This document shows positions 1-7,187 of a stretch of 13,215 nt of DNA, in pieces. Location: contig JAATVP010000270.1 of NCBI GenBank assembly GCA_014523625.1, positions 1 to 13,215 of the forward strand, written 5' to 3'. The stretch's first letter is position 1. Every line of letters starts with the position of its first letter. The notes beneath the pieces were generated by a model. The model was not told the DNA's origin and searched no databases. It saw only the letters and a program-made list of their open reading frames with translations. This DNA comes from Nitrososphaerales archaeon TH5896. GTDB lineage: Archaea; Thermoproteota; Nitrososphaeria; Nitrososphaerales; Nitrososphaeraceae. The translations under genes and the position numbers were made by a program.

Positions 1-723
1 ATCACACTCACCCAATCCAGGCTTACCATCAACCGTTCTTACTTCTGCCTTACATTCACCTGAGGAAATCAGCTTCTTACAATCCTGGGTGCCATCACAA
101 TAACACGTGAATGTATTTGAGAAACAAGCATATGGTAACGCAGGTTCGCCGGCGAGGTTATCGACCGTTTGCGTAACGGTTGATGGTATGGAACTCATAT
201 TAGATATTGGGCTCGAAGTAGCATTGTCCAATGGACGTTCACTTTTGGCAATGGTCTGAGCCGTGACATTTTCACTACCTTCACTTTGGTTTAAAACAGA
301 GCTACCTGCTGGCGGAATTTGAGTTGAGGTGCCGTTACTTGCCTCACCAAGCACGCAAATATTGCCCTGCTTTACCCAAAACTGTCCTACTTCATTGCAA
401 TCAGAGACACATCTGCCGGACTGTGTATTCCGAAACATTGGGGGTGTTGCAGAACCACAGTTGTCCCACTCGCATTCGTTAGCGGATCCTATGCTATGTT
501 GATTGGGAGGACATTGCCCTGAAGACATCCCTGCTTCTGGTTCCTGCTGATCTTCCAGCCGATCCTCTTGACCTTCGACATCTAGTGGTCCACCATCTTG
601 TTGTGCTAAGACCCTATTTAGGGAATAAGGACTAACTGCCAGTCCTAAAGTGATGGAATATGTTAACAACGAAATCGACATACCGACGATTAATAGGACG
701 ACTATGAAAGATCTGCGAAACAT
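1..723 (-). CDS. Secreted Cys-rich protein, C-terminus missing (runs off left edge)
   Basis: The frame is open from ATG at 723 to the first base of the window, giving 241 codons without a stop, so the 3' end is outside. Residues 1-5 are basic (MFRRS) and 6-30 form a long hydrophobic segment. After a short polar spacer comes VLA|QQD (residues 38-43), which fits signal peptidase I cleavage after Ala40. The mature part begins acidic and Gln-rich. It carries one Cys cluster (C71, C84, C89, C105, C109, C123), a Ser/Thr/Asn-rich linker with several N-glycosylation sequons (about 126-190), and a second Cys cluster (C200, C207, C209, C215, C224, C240) containing CYCDG. An extracellular disulfide-rich protein is inferred; I recognise no named family. 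A TATA-like element 25 bp upstream makes ATG723 a leaderless start. The architecture resembles the secreted protein at 4278-5354. Confidence 0.85.
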   Translation of the reverse strand, partial: MFRRSFIVVLLIVGMSISLLTYSITLGLAVSPYSLNRVLAQQDGGPLDVEGQEDRLEDQQEPEAGMSSGQCPPNQHSIGSANECEWDNCGSATPPMFRNTQSGRCVSDCNEVGQFWVKQGNICVLGEASNGTSTQIPPAGSSVLNQSEGSENVTAQTIAKSERPLDNATSSPISNMSSIPSTVTQTVDNLAGEPALPYACFSNTFTCYCDGTQDCKKLISSGECKAEVRTVDGKPGLGECD

Positions 724-971
724 ATCAATAGCAAGAGCGTGAATAATAAAAACTTTCTGCGGAGATCGATAACATTCGAATGTAGTGCGGCAATTGCAAA
801 TGATTCAACTAATTTTGTCTTCATACGATCCTCATGCGAAATGAAGATCAACATTAAAGCATCTACACCGATTATAGCATTTTCATTTGGACCCATCTGG
901 AAGGTGACTGATTTTCCGAATATCTCTTCATGGAAGGACTTCTCAACAAAAATATGATCCTTTTCATTCAT
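702..971 (-). CDS. Doubtful small hypothetical protein (89 aa)
   Basis: An ATG-started frame lies between the dehydrogenase terminator and the Cys-rich gene, overlapping the latter's start by 22 bp. The first 70 residues have a mixed, protein-like composition with no low complexity. The last 17 residues are a hydrophobic run (FLLFTLLLLICF) produced where the frame crosses the next gene's TATA box and start, so the C-terminus may be fortuitous. No TATA box lies 25-30 bp upstream, because a hairpin terminator occupies that place, and there is no Shine-Dalgarno. No family is recognised. A frame of similar length exists on the opposite strand (739-957). Either or neither may be real. Confidence 0.3.
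   Translation of the reverse strand: MNEKDHIFVEKSFHEEIFGKSVTFQMGPNENAIIGVDALMLIFISHEDRMKTKLVESFAIAALHSNVIDLRRKFLLFTLLLLICFADLS
744..752 (-). promoter_or_regulatory. TATA box of the Cys-rich protein gene at 1-723
   Basis: Read on the minus strand this is TTTTTATTA, centred 25 bp before the ATG at 723. That spacing predicts transcription starting at or next to the start codon. It lies inside the doubtful 89-codon ORF 702-971. Confidence 0.5.
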
Positions 972-982
972 AATTTAAACAC

Positions 983-1011
983 AAAAAAATGCGCTAGTTA
1001 TCACCTAGCGC
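983..1011 (-). terminator. Hairpin plus T-run terminator of the dehydrogenase gene
   Basis: On the minus strand a perfect 7-bp stem GCGCTAG/CTAGCGC (1011-1005 and 997-991) with a 7-nt loop is followed one base later by seven T's (989-983). It lies about 40 nt after the stop of the gene at 1050-2753. A T-run alone is sufficient in archaea, so the perfect GC-containing stem is an extra. Confidence 0.7.
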
Positions 1012-1049
1012 CTTCTTCATTAAATCTATCATCACTCATAATCCTATCC

Positions 1050-2753
1050 TCATTCATCACCATCGGAACCATCATTTTCATTATCGTCGTCGTCGTTGTT
1101 GCCATTCCCGTCCTCATCTGATCCATCCTCTGAAACTTGTTCATTGCTATCCTCGTCACTATCTTCAACCGTCTCATCACTTACAGGAGGGGGAGGAGGG
1201 GGAATCGCCTCCGGAGGGGCGAGCTGAACAGATGGAATAGAATCCCCAGATGCAGACATATCCAAATCTGCAGTGGGAAGTATCCTAAAGATCTTGCCTT
1301 GCCCCAAGGACACCACGTACATATATCCATCGTAAGGACTCACTTCAATATCTGATATGCCTGCAAATCCAGTCGCAAAAAGTATGGCTTCAGATGCTGA
1401 TTCAACGTCTGTATCTGCTACTCTGTCAATTAGAGGTTCAGGAAGCAATAGTTCTGTCCTGTCCTCATTCAGGCTGAAATGATATATATTTCCCGCGTGT
1501 ACATCTCCGAGGAAAAGATCGTTTTGATACCCGGCCCCATATTTACTTGAATCTAGGAATTTGAGAGCGGTCGGACCGATTGTGTATAGGAATGTCAGCT
1601 TTGGAGGCTGATATTGTCCTTTACCATCGAAATCAACAAGTCCTTCAGGTTGAGCAGAAGCAACTGAGCTTTGTCCTTCTCTAGGGTCTCCTTCCCCACG
1701 TTGCCAAACTCCCTGTATCTGGTTCCAACCGCTATTAAAGCCTGGATAAATTAGGTTTATCTCATCCCCATATCCTGGACCGTTCTCTGAATCCCAAAGG
1801 TTTCCTGTAACAGGATCAAAACCAATTCCGAAACTATTACGTATGCCGTACGCATAATACAAATTAAAAGGAAAATCATCTCCCAAAATGTAACTTCCAG
1901 TACTCGTGTCTATAACTGGTTCACCATCCTGAGTAACTCTTAAAATACCGCCTGACCCGTCAGCGGGAAGTTCATCATTGTTTTGCGTTTGTGTCGTTCC
2001 TCCTGTCACTTTGTCTGTGTCTCCGATTGGGATATACAAATTATTATCAGGTCCAATTGTGATTGCTCCGCCGTTGTGTCTAGGACCAGGAACAGCAGGC
2101 AGATCCAGTAATAGTGTAGGATTTACCAATTTGGCCGACGAAGTAGAACTCGCTAATGCAGCAGAACTGGAATCGGTATTGGGAACTCCTGTCGAGCCTC
2201 CTGTTTGCCCATCTACAAGTTCGTATCTATATAATCGATTTCCTATTGGAGCACCCCCATCACCACCCTGAGCTTCGGTATAGTATAAGAAGACGTACGT
2301 CTTACCCGTCTCATTATTTTGTGAAATAGCTATTCCGCACATGCATCTTTCTACTTCTGTTGCCACGTTTACATCCAACAAAGGCTGAGGTTGTACTTCC
2401 CCGTCAATAACCCTCATGACGGTCCCCTTATCCTTTTCTAAAACCAATATGTCATTTTGTGATAGAAACGCCATGGTAGTAGGTAAGGACAGGCCATCGG
2501 CTACTACTTCGGCAGTAAAACCGGGACGATTGAATACTGGATTACCGGCATCATCAGAATATCTAAGTACAGGTCCATCAGCTTCCTGAGCAAAAACAAG
2601 CGCAGTATCCAACGACAATGAGTGTGATGTGGGAAGAAAGTTATAGCCATGCAAAGCGGTAAATGACAACGCGATTGCAAAACTAAGTGCAAATATCGTT
2701 TGAATACGCAATGATAACTTGCCTCTTATTAAGCTATTACTACTACTAACCAA
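1050..2753 (-). CDS. Secreted PQQ-dependent glucose/sorbosone dehydrogenase-like protein (GSDH family)
   Basis: This 567-residue protein is probably a secreted six-bladed beta-propeller of the glucose/sorbosone dehydrogenase family (Pfam GSDH), which oxidises sugars using bound PQQ in characterised members. Family signatures visible: GFTAEVVADGLSLPTTMAF near 78-96; RHNGG at 225-229, with the His at the place of the catalytic base of soluble glucose dehydrogenase; GPDNNLYIPIGD (234-245); YGIRNSFGIGFDP (302-314); DEINLIYPGFNSGW (330-343); SPYDGYMYVVS near 472-482. N-terminal hydrophobic residues 16-35 and VFA|QE (53-57) indicate export. The C-terminus (about 512-567) is a proline run followed by an Asp/Glu/Asn/Ser-rich tail, absent from typical members. 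The start is TTG at 2753: no ATG or GTG lies in frame before the propeller, an in-frame stop lies at 2784-2786, and a TATA box lies 33 bp upstream. The sugar substrate and actual PQQ use are not provable here; no PQQ synthesis genes are in the window. Confidence 0.92.
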   Translation of the reverse strand: MVSSSNSLIRGKLSLRIQTIFALSFAIALSFTALHGYNFLPTSHSLSLDTALVFAQEADGPVLRYSDDAGNPVFNRPGFTAEVVADGLSLPTTMAFLSQNDILVLEKDKGTVMRVIDGEVQPQPLLDVNVATEVERCMCGIAISQNNETGKTYVFLYYTEAQGGDGGAPIGNRLYRYELVDGQTGGSTGVPNTDSSSAALASSTSSAKLVNPTLLLDLPAVPGPRHNGGAITIGPDNNLYIPIGDTDKVTGGTTQTQNNDELPADGSGGILRVTQDGEPVIDTSTGSYILGDDFPFNLYYAYGIRNSFGIGFDPVTGNLWDSENGPGYGDEINLIYPGFNSGWNQIQGVWQRGEGDPREGQSSVASAQPEGLVDFDGKGQYQPPKLTFLYTIGPTALKFLDSSKYGAGYQNDLFLGDVHAGNIYHFSLNEDRTELLLPEPLIDRVADTDVESASEAILFATGFAGISDIEVSPYDGYMYVVSLGQGKIFRILPTADLDMSASGDSIPSVQLAPPEAIPPPPPPVSDETVEDSDEDSNEQVSEDGSDEDGNGNNDDDDNENDGSDGDE

Positions 2754-3100
2754 GTTAACAATTTTCTTCGTATTGTTCAGATCTTATAATGATTGCGGTA
2801 ATTTGTTCCGTTTGGACACCTGCCCACCGTAATAGATTAAGTAATTGGAAATGTATCCCTCATGGGAGGATGCAATGGCCAACACTAAATAGGCTGTCAT
2901 AAAATTTTGGGTTAATTCAAAAGAGTATTAGAAATCCTATTAAATTTAGTTCATTAGTTTTAGAATTCTGCAACCTACGACGATAGGATTGGTCATCGTA
3001 TAGGACAACAACTCCTTTTCTGATTTACTGTCCGCAAAAGCCGTCAAGGCAAAGATGAAACACATCCTCTTCTTCACTTGCCGTCTTCTTTGCCGCGCTT
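2754..3100. other. Spacer between PAC2 and dehydrogenase genes
   Basis: AT-rich, about 350 bp, holding the dehydrogenase promoter at its left end. A 39-codon minus-strand ORF (2946-3065, starts MCFIFALTAF, or GTG four codons earlier giving a basic VKKR start) looks like a possible short exported or membrane peptide. It has no clear TATA box and no recognisable family, so I do not call it a gene. Confidence 0.4.
2783..2790 (-). promoter_or_regulatory. TATA box of the dehydrogenase gene
   Basis: Minus-strand ATTATAAG is centred 33 bp before the TTG start, predicting transcription start near 2761 and a leader of about 8 nt. This supports the TTG start. Confidence 0.6.
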
Positions 3101-3847
3101 CTACCGATACAGATTTATTGCAGAATCTTTGCGTTCAGACCTCACCCTTCTCAAATCTTGTTCATATGTTTTCGCCTTGGTTAGTAAGGATCCAGTATCA
3201 CATGAAAGACCGGGAACCAGTTTCATGATGGCTTCCGAAACAGAAGCAGCAGGTGCATAGTCAGGAGTATCTTGAATAGTTTTTCCTAACAAAACAATGA
3301 CATCAAAATTACTGATCATGCCTTCATTCAACATCAATGCAGGAATCCCACCTACCGACCCGCTAGGTAAATCTCGTATAATCTCAGTGTTTCTAATCCG
3401 ATCTCTAGCTCTTTTCGTGCTTGCTACCCCGTACACACTATCAGTTGCATATCTTCTTTGTGAACCGTTTGAATCTTCTTCAAGCACTGTCCCTGCGCTA
3501 ATAACTAATTCGCATCCAGTTTCTTTAGCCCAGCGTAATATTGTTCTTGAGACAAAATAATAGAATGACGGATCTAGGTTGAGTTCAGAAATGAGAAAGG
3601 CAACTTTGAGATCTTCATTTGCATAAATCCTAGTAGGAAAATTTGCGATCCCATTATAGACCATAGATATCGGAGGAAAACTTGGTGAATCCATTACCGA
3701 GACGAGGTCGTTGGCTATTGAATTCATGAAACACATTGAGGCTATTGAATTTGTTAATCCTCCGCTTGGGAAACCATCTATTAGAGTCCCTCCCTTAAGA
3801 TTTACCTTTTTAACTGTATGAATTTCGATTTGAGATCCAATAGACAT
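3101..3847 (-). CDS. PAC2 family protein (archaeal proteasome-assembly chaperone homologue, PbaA/PbaB-like)
   Basis: A 248-residue cytosolic protein of the PAC2 family (COG2047). Eukaryotic members (PAC2, Pba2) help assemble proteasome alpha rings; archaeal PbaA and PbaB are homologues and PbaB can bind the 20S core. Family features: a glycine-containing first turn LIDGFPSGGL (22-31) for the Rossmann-like start, a buried strand LVISAGT (114-120), and the diagnostic GSVGGIPALMLNEG (163-176) followed by the strand FDVIVLLG (181-188). The last 25 residues are charged and probably helical. The protein ends in Leu-Tyr-Arg, a hydrophobic-Tyr-X (HbYX) tail like that of proteasome activators. The ATG at 3847 is chosen because an AT-rich TATA-like element (3871-3878) lies about 27 bp upstream. 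Divergent from the small membrane protein gene at 3897; no proteasome subunit gene lies in the window. Confidence 0.9.
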   Translation of the reverse strand: MSIGSQIEIHTVKKVNLKGGTLIDGFPSGGLTNSIASMCFMNSIANDLVSVMDSPSFPPISMVYNGIANFPTRIYANEDLKVAFLISELNLDPSFYYFVSRTILRWAKETGCELVISAGTVLEEDSNGSQRRYATDSVYGVASTKRARDRIRNTEIIRDLPSGSVGGIPALMLNEGMISNFDVIVLLGKTIQDTPDYAPAASVSEAIMKLVPGLSCDTGSLLTKAKTYEQDLRRVRSERKDSAINLYR

Positions 3848-3896
3848 GGTATCTTAATCATATCTTATCTTAAAAATATTTGATTGAATTTTAGTT
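3848..3896. promoter_or_regulatory. Short divergent promoter for PAC2 and small membrane protein
   Basis: Only 49 bp separate the two divergent ATGs. The AT-only block TAAAAATATT at 3871-3880 lies about 25-28 bp from both start codons. One shared or two overlapping TATA boxes could therefore give nearly leaderless transcripts in both directions, implying coupled or mutually exclusive transcription. Confidence 0.5.
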
Positions 3897-4157
3897 ATGG
3901 TGATTGAGTTGCAATCAATAAATTGGGTAACAGAGCTAAATAATACAAGATACAAGGTGATTCGATCTTCATCTGCAATAAAGACTTGGCTACCGCTGAG
4001 CCTTGCGGCTGGCGTAATAACCTTCTTAATGATATCCATACTAACTTCAATTCCCCTCGAGAGGGCTATTGTAGGTTCTGCATTAACAGCAGTATTGATC
4101 TTTAGTGGAATGTTTTTCCGGTCATTTGGTAAAGAGAAGGATCGATACGATCAGTAG
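3897..4157 (+). CDS. Small two-helix membrane protein (86 aa)
   Basis: No family recognised. The N-terminal 30 residues are polar (with NNTRYK and RSSSAIK). Two hydrophobic helices follow, about 31-51 (WLPLSLAAGVITFLMISIL) and 57-74 (AIVGSALTAVLIFSGMFF), separated by a short SIPLER turn. The protein ends in a charged tail FRSFGKEKDRYDQ. This pattern makes it more credible than the overlapping minus-strand frame at 3854-4039. The stop codon lies just outside the outer stem of a large terminator-like hairpin. It shares the divergent promoter with the PAC2 gene. Confidence 0.7.
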   Translation: MVIELQSINWVTELNNTRYKVIRSSSAIKTWLPLSLAAGVITFLMISILTSIPLERAIVGSALTAVLIFSGMFFRSFGKEKDRYDQ

Positions 4158-4213
4158 CGGAAATCATTTTAGGAAGGTTAGAAATGATTGCTGATCCTTT
4201 TGTCTTATTTTGT
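4149..4213 (+). terminator. Bipartite hairpin and T-rich terminator beside the stop codon
   Basis: GATCAG (4149-4154) pairs with CTGATC (4191-4196) and AATCATTT (4162-4169) pairs with AAATGATT (4182-4189), 14 bp in all, with an internal bulge and a 12-nt loop. T-rich sequence CTTTTGTCTTATTTTG follows directly. The TAG stop at 4155-4157 lies in the bulge between the two stem halves. Confidence 0.6.
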
Positions 4214-4230
4214 TAACCGTTGACGGGTAT

Positions 4231-4270
4231 GATTGTTTTGTTGGATAAGAACTAATTTAGATTGTTTTGT
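4231..4270 (+). repeat. 11-bp direct repeat GATTGTTTTGT
   Basis: Two exact copies, 4231-4241 and 4260-4270, 29 bp apart, lie in the convergent spacer between the small membrane protein gene and the Cys-rich gene. T-rich on the plus strand, they may be back-up termination signals for the rightward transcript. Chance is possible in such AT-rich DNA. Confidence 0.4.
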
Positions 4271-4277
4271 CAACCAT

Positions 4278-5354
<1,077 letters not shown>

Positions 5355-5365
5355 GTCAGATGGGA

Positions 5366-5375
5366 CTTATAAAAA
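5366..5375 (-). promoter_or_regulatory. TATA box of the Glu-Pro hinge protein gene
   Basis: Minus-strand TTTTTATAAG is a strong TATA match centred about 26 bp before TTG5345 and 17 bp before TTG5354. The spacing favours a leaderless transcript starting at TTG5345. Confidence 0.6.
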
Positions 5376-5689
5376 CTTTCAGGATGTGTAGCCCGTTTCG
5401 GTGTAATCTTCTAAAGCGATGTAATATGGGAGAAGCATACTTTTAACATTTCTAAAAATTCAATAATGATGATTGAAATAACTGGATAGTCTGAATCGGA
5501 ACATTTGTTAATAAAGTCGAGTCCAAATAGTCCATGCAAATCGCATTCCTACCGTAGTTTACCAAATTTGAATATTGCGAGTAGTACGGTTCGAGTTTTT
5601 AGAGAAACTGAGGCCTATTAGGGTATCATAGCACTGATGAAATGAAATCAAATCCCATCAAAATAGACCAGTATCAATTTTAATGTTTC

Positions 5690-5711
5690 GGGGTTAGTAT
5701 GGGGTTAGTAT
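5690..5711 (+). repeat. Perfect 11-bp tandem repeat (two copies)
   Basis: GGGGTTAGTAT occurs twice head to tail (5690-5700, 5701-5711). It sits exactly at the 3' end of the decayed minus-strand frames, overlapping their final stop codon. It could be a protein-binding site, a scar of a small duplication, or chance. Confidence 0.7.
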
Positions 5712-6140
5712 TTTGAGCCCGTTGGTACTTCAAGATCTTTACTTACCACTGATAGTCCAGATTTATCATTGGCAATACCACTGACCTTTTGATATTCACT
5801 TAAGTATTGATATTGTAACCAGTCCTCTTGCGTCTCACAATACGATATATTCGCATACCATGATTAAGAGCTGCTGACACAAGAATTCCTTCATTGTATT
5901 TTCTTATTTTTGCACATAATCAGTCTAAAGGTTTGTCTACTTTTTCTTTAGTCTGAATCATGAATCAATCCTAAGTCTCTGAACTATGCTTGAACGCAAA
6001 CGTCTGGAAGATTGGTAATTTGTCTCGAGCCATCCATTTTGTTTAAAGCTAGCGTTTGACTCATCGCTCTAAAATATCGGTTTGCATATTGATTCGAGTA
6101 TTTTGCATCAATAATTACATTTGGCAATTTTAACGGTCAT
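5705..6140 (-). pseudogene. Probable decayed gene in three staggered frames
   Basis: Consecutive minus-strand open stretches read like protein but lie in different frames. First, ATG at 6140 reads MTVKIAKCNY then stops. A 50-codon stretch (6136-5987) includes IIDAKYSNQYANRYFRAMSQ. Next, ATG at 5961 reads MIQTKEKVDKPLD, an in-frame TGA at 5920-5922, then 39 codons including KIRKYNEGILVSAALNHGM (5919-5803). A shifted 52-codon stretch (5863-5708) includes QEDWLQYQYLSEYQKVSGI and ends at the TAA at 5705-5707. One ancestral gene of about 140 codons with at least two frameshifts and two stops would explain this. A TATA-like TTTATAG lies about 35 bp before ATG6140. The family is not recognised, and chance open stretches in AT-rich DNA are the alternative. 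Confidence 0.35.
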
Positions 6141-6335
6141 ATGGATTTGCTTACTCTCTATCATTTCAATCTATAAACTTCATTTCTTCTATAAGGTTAG
6201 TATAGTCTTACCCCTATTCTTAACTTGTGACCGCCTTTTGTGTTAAGAAATCTAGCTGCTGGCTAGCCCTCTTTTAATTTAGTTTGTCAATCATCAGCAA
6301 GAGATATGAGGTGTAAAGATTAGGTGATCTCAACA

Positions 6336-6371
6336 TTAATTTTTAGCTGTAACCCATGAATAAGCTTGAGG
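6336..6371 (+). promoter_or_regulatory. TATA-like element and weak Shine-Dalgarno of the 77-aa membrane protein
   Basis: TTAATTTTTA at 6336-6345 predicts transcription from about 6366. GAGG at 6368-6371 lies 7 nt before the ATG at 6379, a weak match to a Shine-Dalgarno. This would make it one of the few genes here with a short leader rather than a leaderless start. Confidence 0.35.
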
Positions 6372-6378
6372 CTTAGGG

Positions 6379-6612
6379 ATGGATATTTATTCTCGAATAA
6401 GATTTCCTAACAGGTTCGACCGGTCAGATTGGAGACTTGTCAGTGGTGTCGTGGTTGGTGTGCTCTTTTTTGTTGCTTTTTTGTTCTCTTACGCTCTGCC
6501 CGCTTCCACGCCAATAGTACCATGGCAATTTTACAGCATTGCGGGGATCGTTGCTATTACGGCGCTGATTCTTGCGATTCTGGCATTTGATAAGGAGTTA
6601 TACGGAAGTTAG
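6379..6612 (+). CDS. Small two-helix membrane protein (77 aa)
   Basis: No family recognised. A basic, polar N-terminus (MDIYSRIRFPNRFDRSDWR) precedes helix 1 (about 20-42, VSGVVVGVLFFVAFLFSYAL). A Pro/Ser/Thr loop PASTPIVPW follows, then helix 2 (about 51-69, FYSIAGIVAITALILAILA) and a charged tail FDKELYGS. The positive-inside pattern places the N-terminus in the cytoplasm, and both ends inside. It stands alone on the plus strand after the long spacer. The TAG stop overlaps a possible GTG start of a 40-codon ORF (TAGTG). Confidence 0.7.
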   Translation: MDIYSRIRFPNRFDRSDWRLVSGVVVGVLFFVAFLFSYALPASTPIVPWQFYSIAGIVAITALILAILAFDKELYGS

Positions 6613-6734
6613 TGACGACCTACAAGTATCAAAACACGTCCAAGTATTTTCACTGTGATTCTGTTTCCTGGAAGGATCGGATATTCCCTGTTATCGATGA
6701 TATTGCCAAGATGGGAGCTTGGAAAGAGCATTAG
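6612..6734 (+). CDS. Possible translationally coupled 40-aa peptide
   Basis: GTG at 6612 shares a base with the TAG of the preceding membrane-protein gene, and the frame runs 40 codons (starts MTTYKYQNTSKYF, ends IAKMGAWKEH). The overlap would suit termination-reinitiation coupling. Against it, two other frames over the same bases are also open: a minus-strand 66-codon ORF (6609-6809) and a plus-strand stretch with no early start (6616-6831, including RINQTGSVLDEYCKTVV). No family is recognised. Confidence 0.2.
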   Translation: MTTYKYQNTSKYFHCDSVSWKDRIFPVIDDIAKMGAWKEH

Positions 6735-7158
6735 GATTAACCAGACTGGTTCGGTTCTGGACGAATATTGCAAAACTGTCGTGAGAGCCAATTGGATCAT
6801 GGCACACACAATCGATTTTTTGTGGACATAATGAAGAACTCTAACAATTCAAAGACCGAGAATACACATTCTTTGAGCATTCCCGTCACGGAAAGTATAT
6901 GTGTTTCACTAGTATTCCACAATTGATTTTTGTAGCTATTTTCTATTGTCAAAGCATTCATCAAATAACTTTTTTTAATGAAATATTGTCAAGTTTTAAA
7001 CTTCTATCGGCGATCCTCCCCATCAGTAATGGCAAATAAGCCACTTTTGAGGTTGTCATGTGTCTCATGGTAAGCGTTACTTAAAGCGATTTTTGAAATT
7101 ATCCCATGTTAATGAACCGAATATCTAGTGTAGCGGCGCAGTTGGTGACCTATAATAG
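6735..7158. other. Spacer before the metallo-beta-lactamase-fold gene
   Basis: AT-rich with no convincing gene. A 31-codon plus ORF (6831-6926, starts MKNSNNSKTENTHSL) and the overlapping frames described for 6612-6734 are the only candidates. A run of seven T's near 6970 could end rightward transcription. GCGCAGTTGGT near 7136 resembles a tRNA D-loop, but nothing else of a tRNA follows. Confidence 0.4.
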
Positions 7159-7166
7159 TTATAAAT
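7159..7166 (+). promoter_or_regulatory. TATA box of the metallo-beta-lactamase-fold gene
   Basis: TTATAAAT is centred about 25 bp before the ATG at 7188, predicting a leaderless transcript and fixing this start. Confidence 0.65.
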
Positions 7167-7187
7167 CATTGGCTGCAATTATAGAAC

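Larger units (their letters stand above)
5376..6335. other. Long spacer without an intact gene
   Basis: Almost 1 kb with no ORF of 60 codons or more on either strand. It contains an 11-bp tandem repeat (5690-5711) and a set of broken minus-strand frames (5705-6140, listed separately). A 46-codon minus-strand open stretch around 5410-5550 has no ATG and no family resemblance. I see no tRNA, rRNA or insertion-sequence ends. Confidence 0.5.

Noticed and set aside
739..957. Plus-strand 72-codon ORF
   Set aside because: It lies opposite the doubtful 89-codon minus frame, with no TATA box, no family motif and no helix pattern.
3854..4039. Minus-strand 61-codon ORF upstream of the PAC2 gene
   Set aside because: It overlaps the better-supported plus-strand two-helix protein and covers the divergent promoter block.
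7136..7146. GCGCAGTTGGT resembling a tRNA D-loop
   Set aside because: No other tRNA arm pairs around it; it is directly followed by the TATA box of the gene at 7188.
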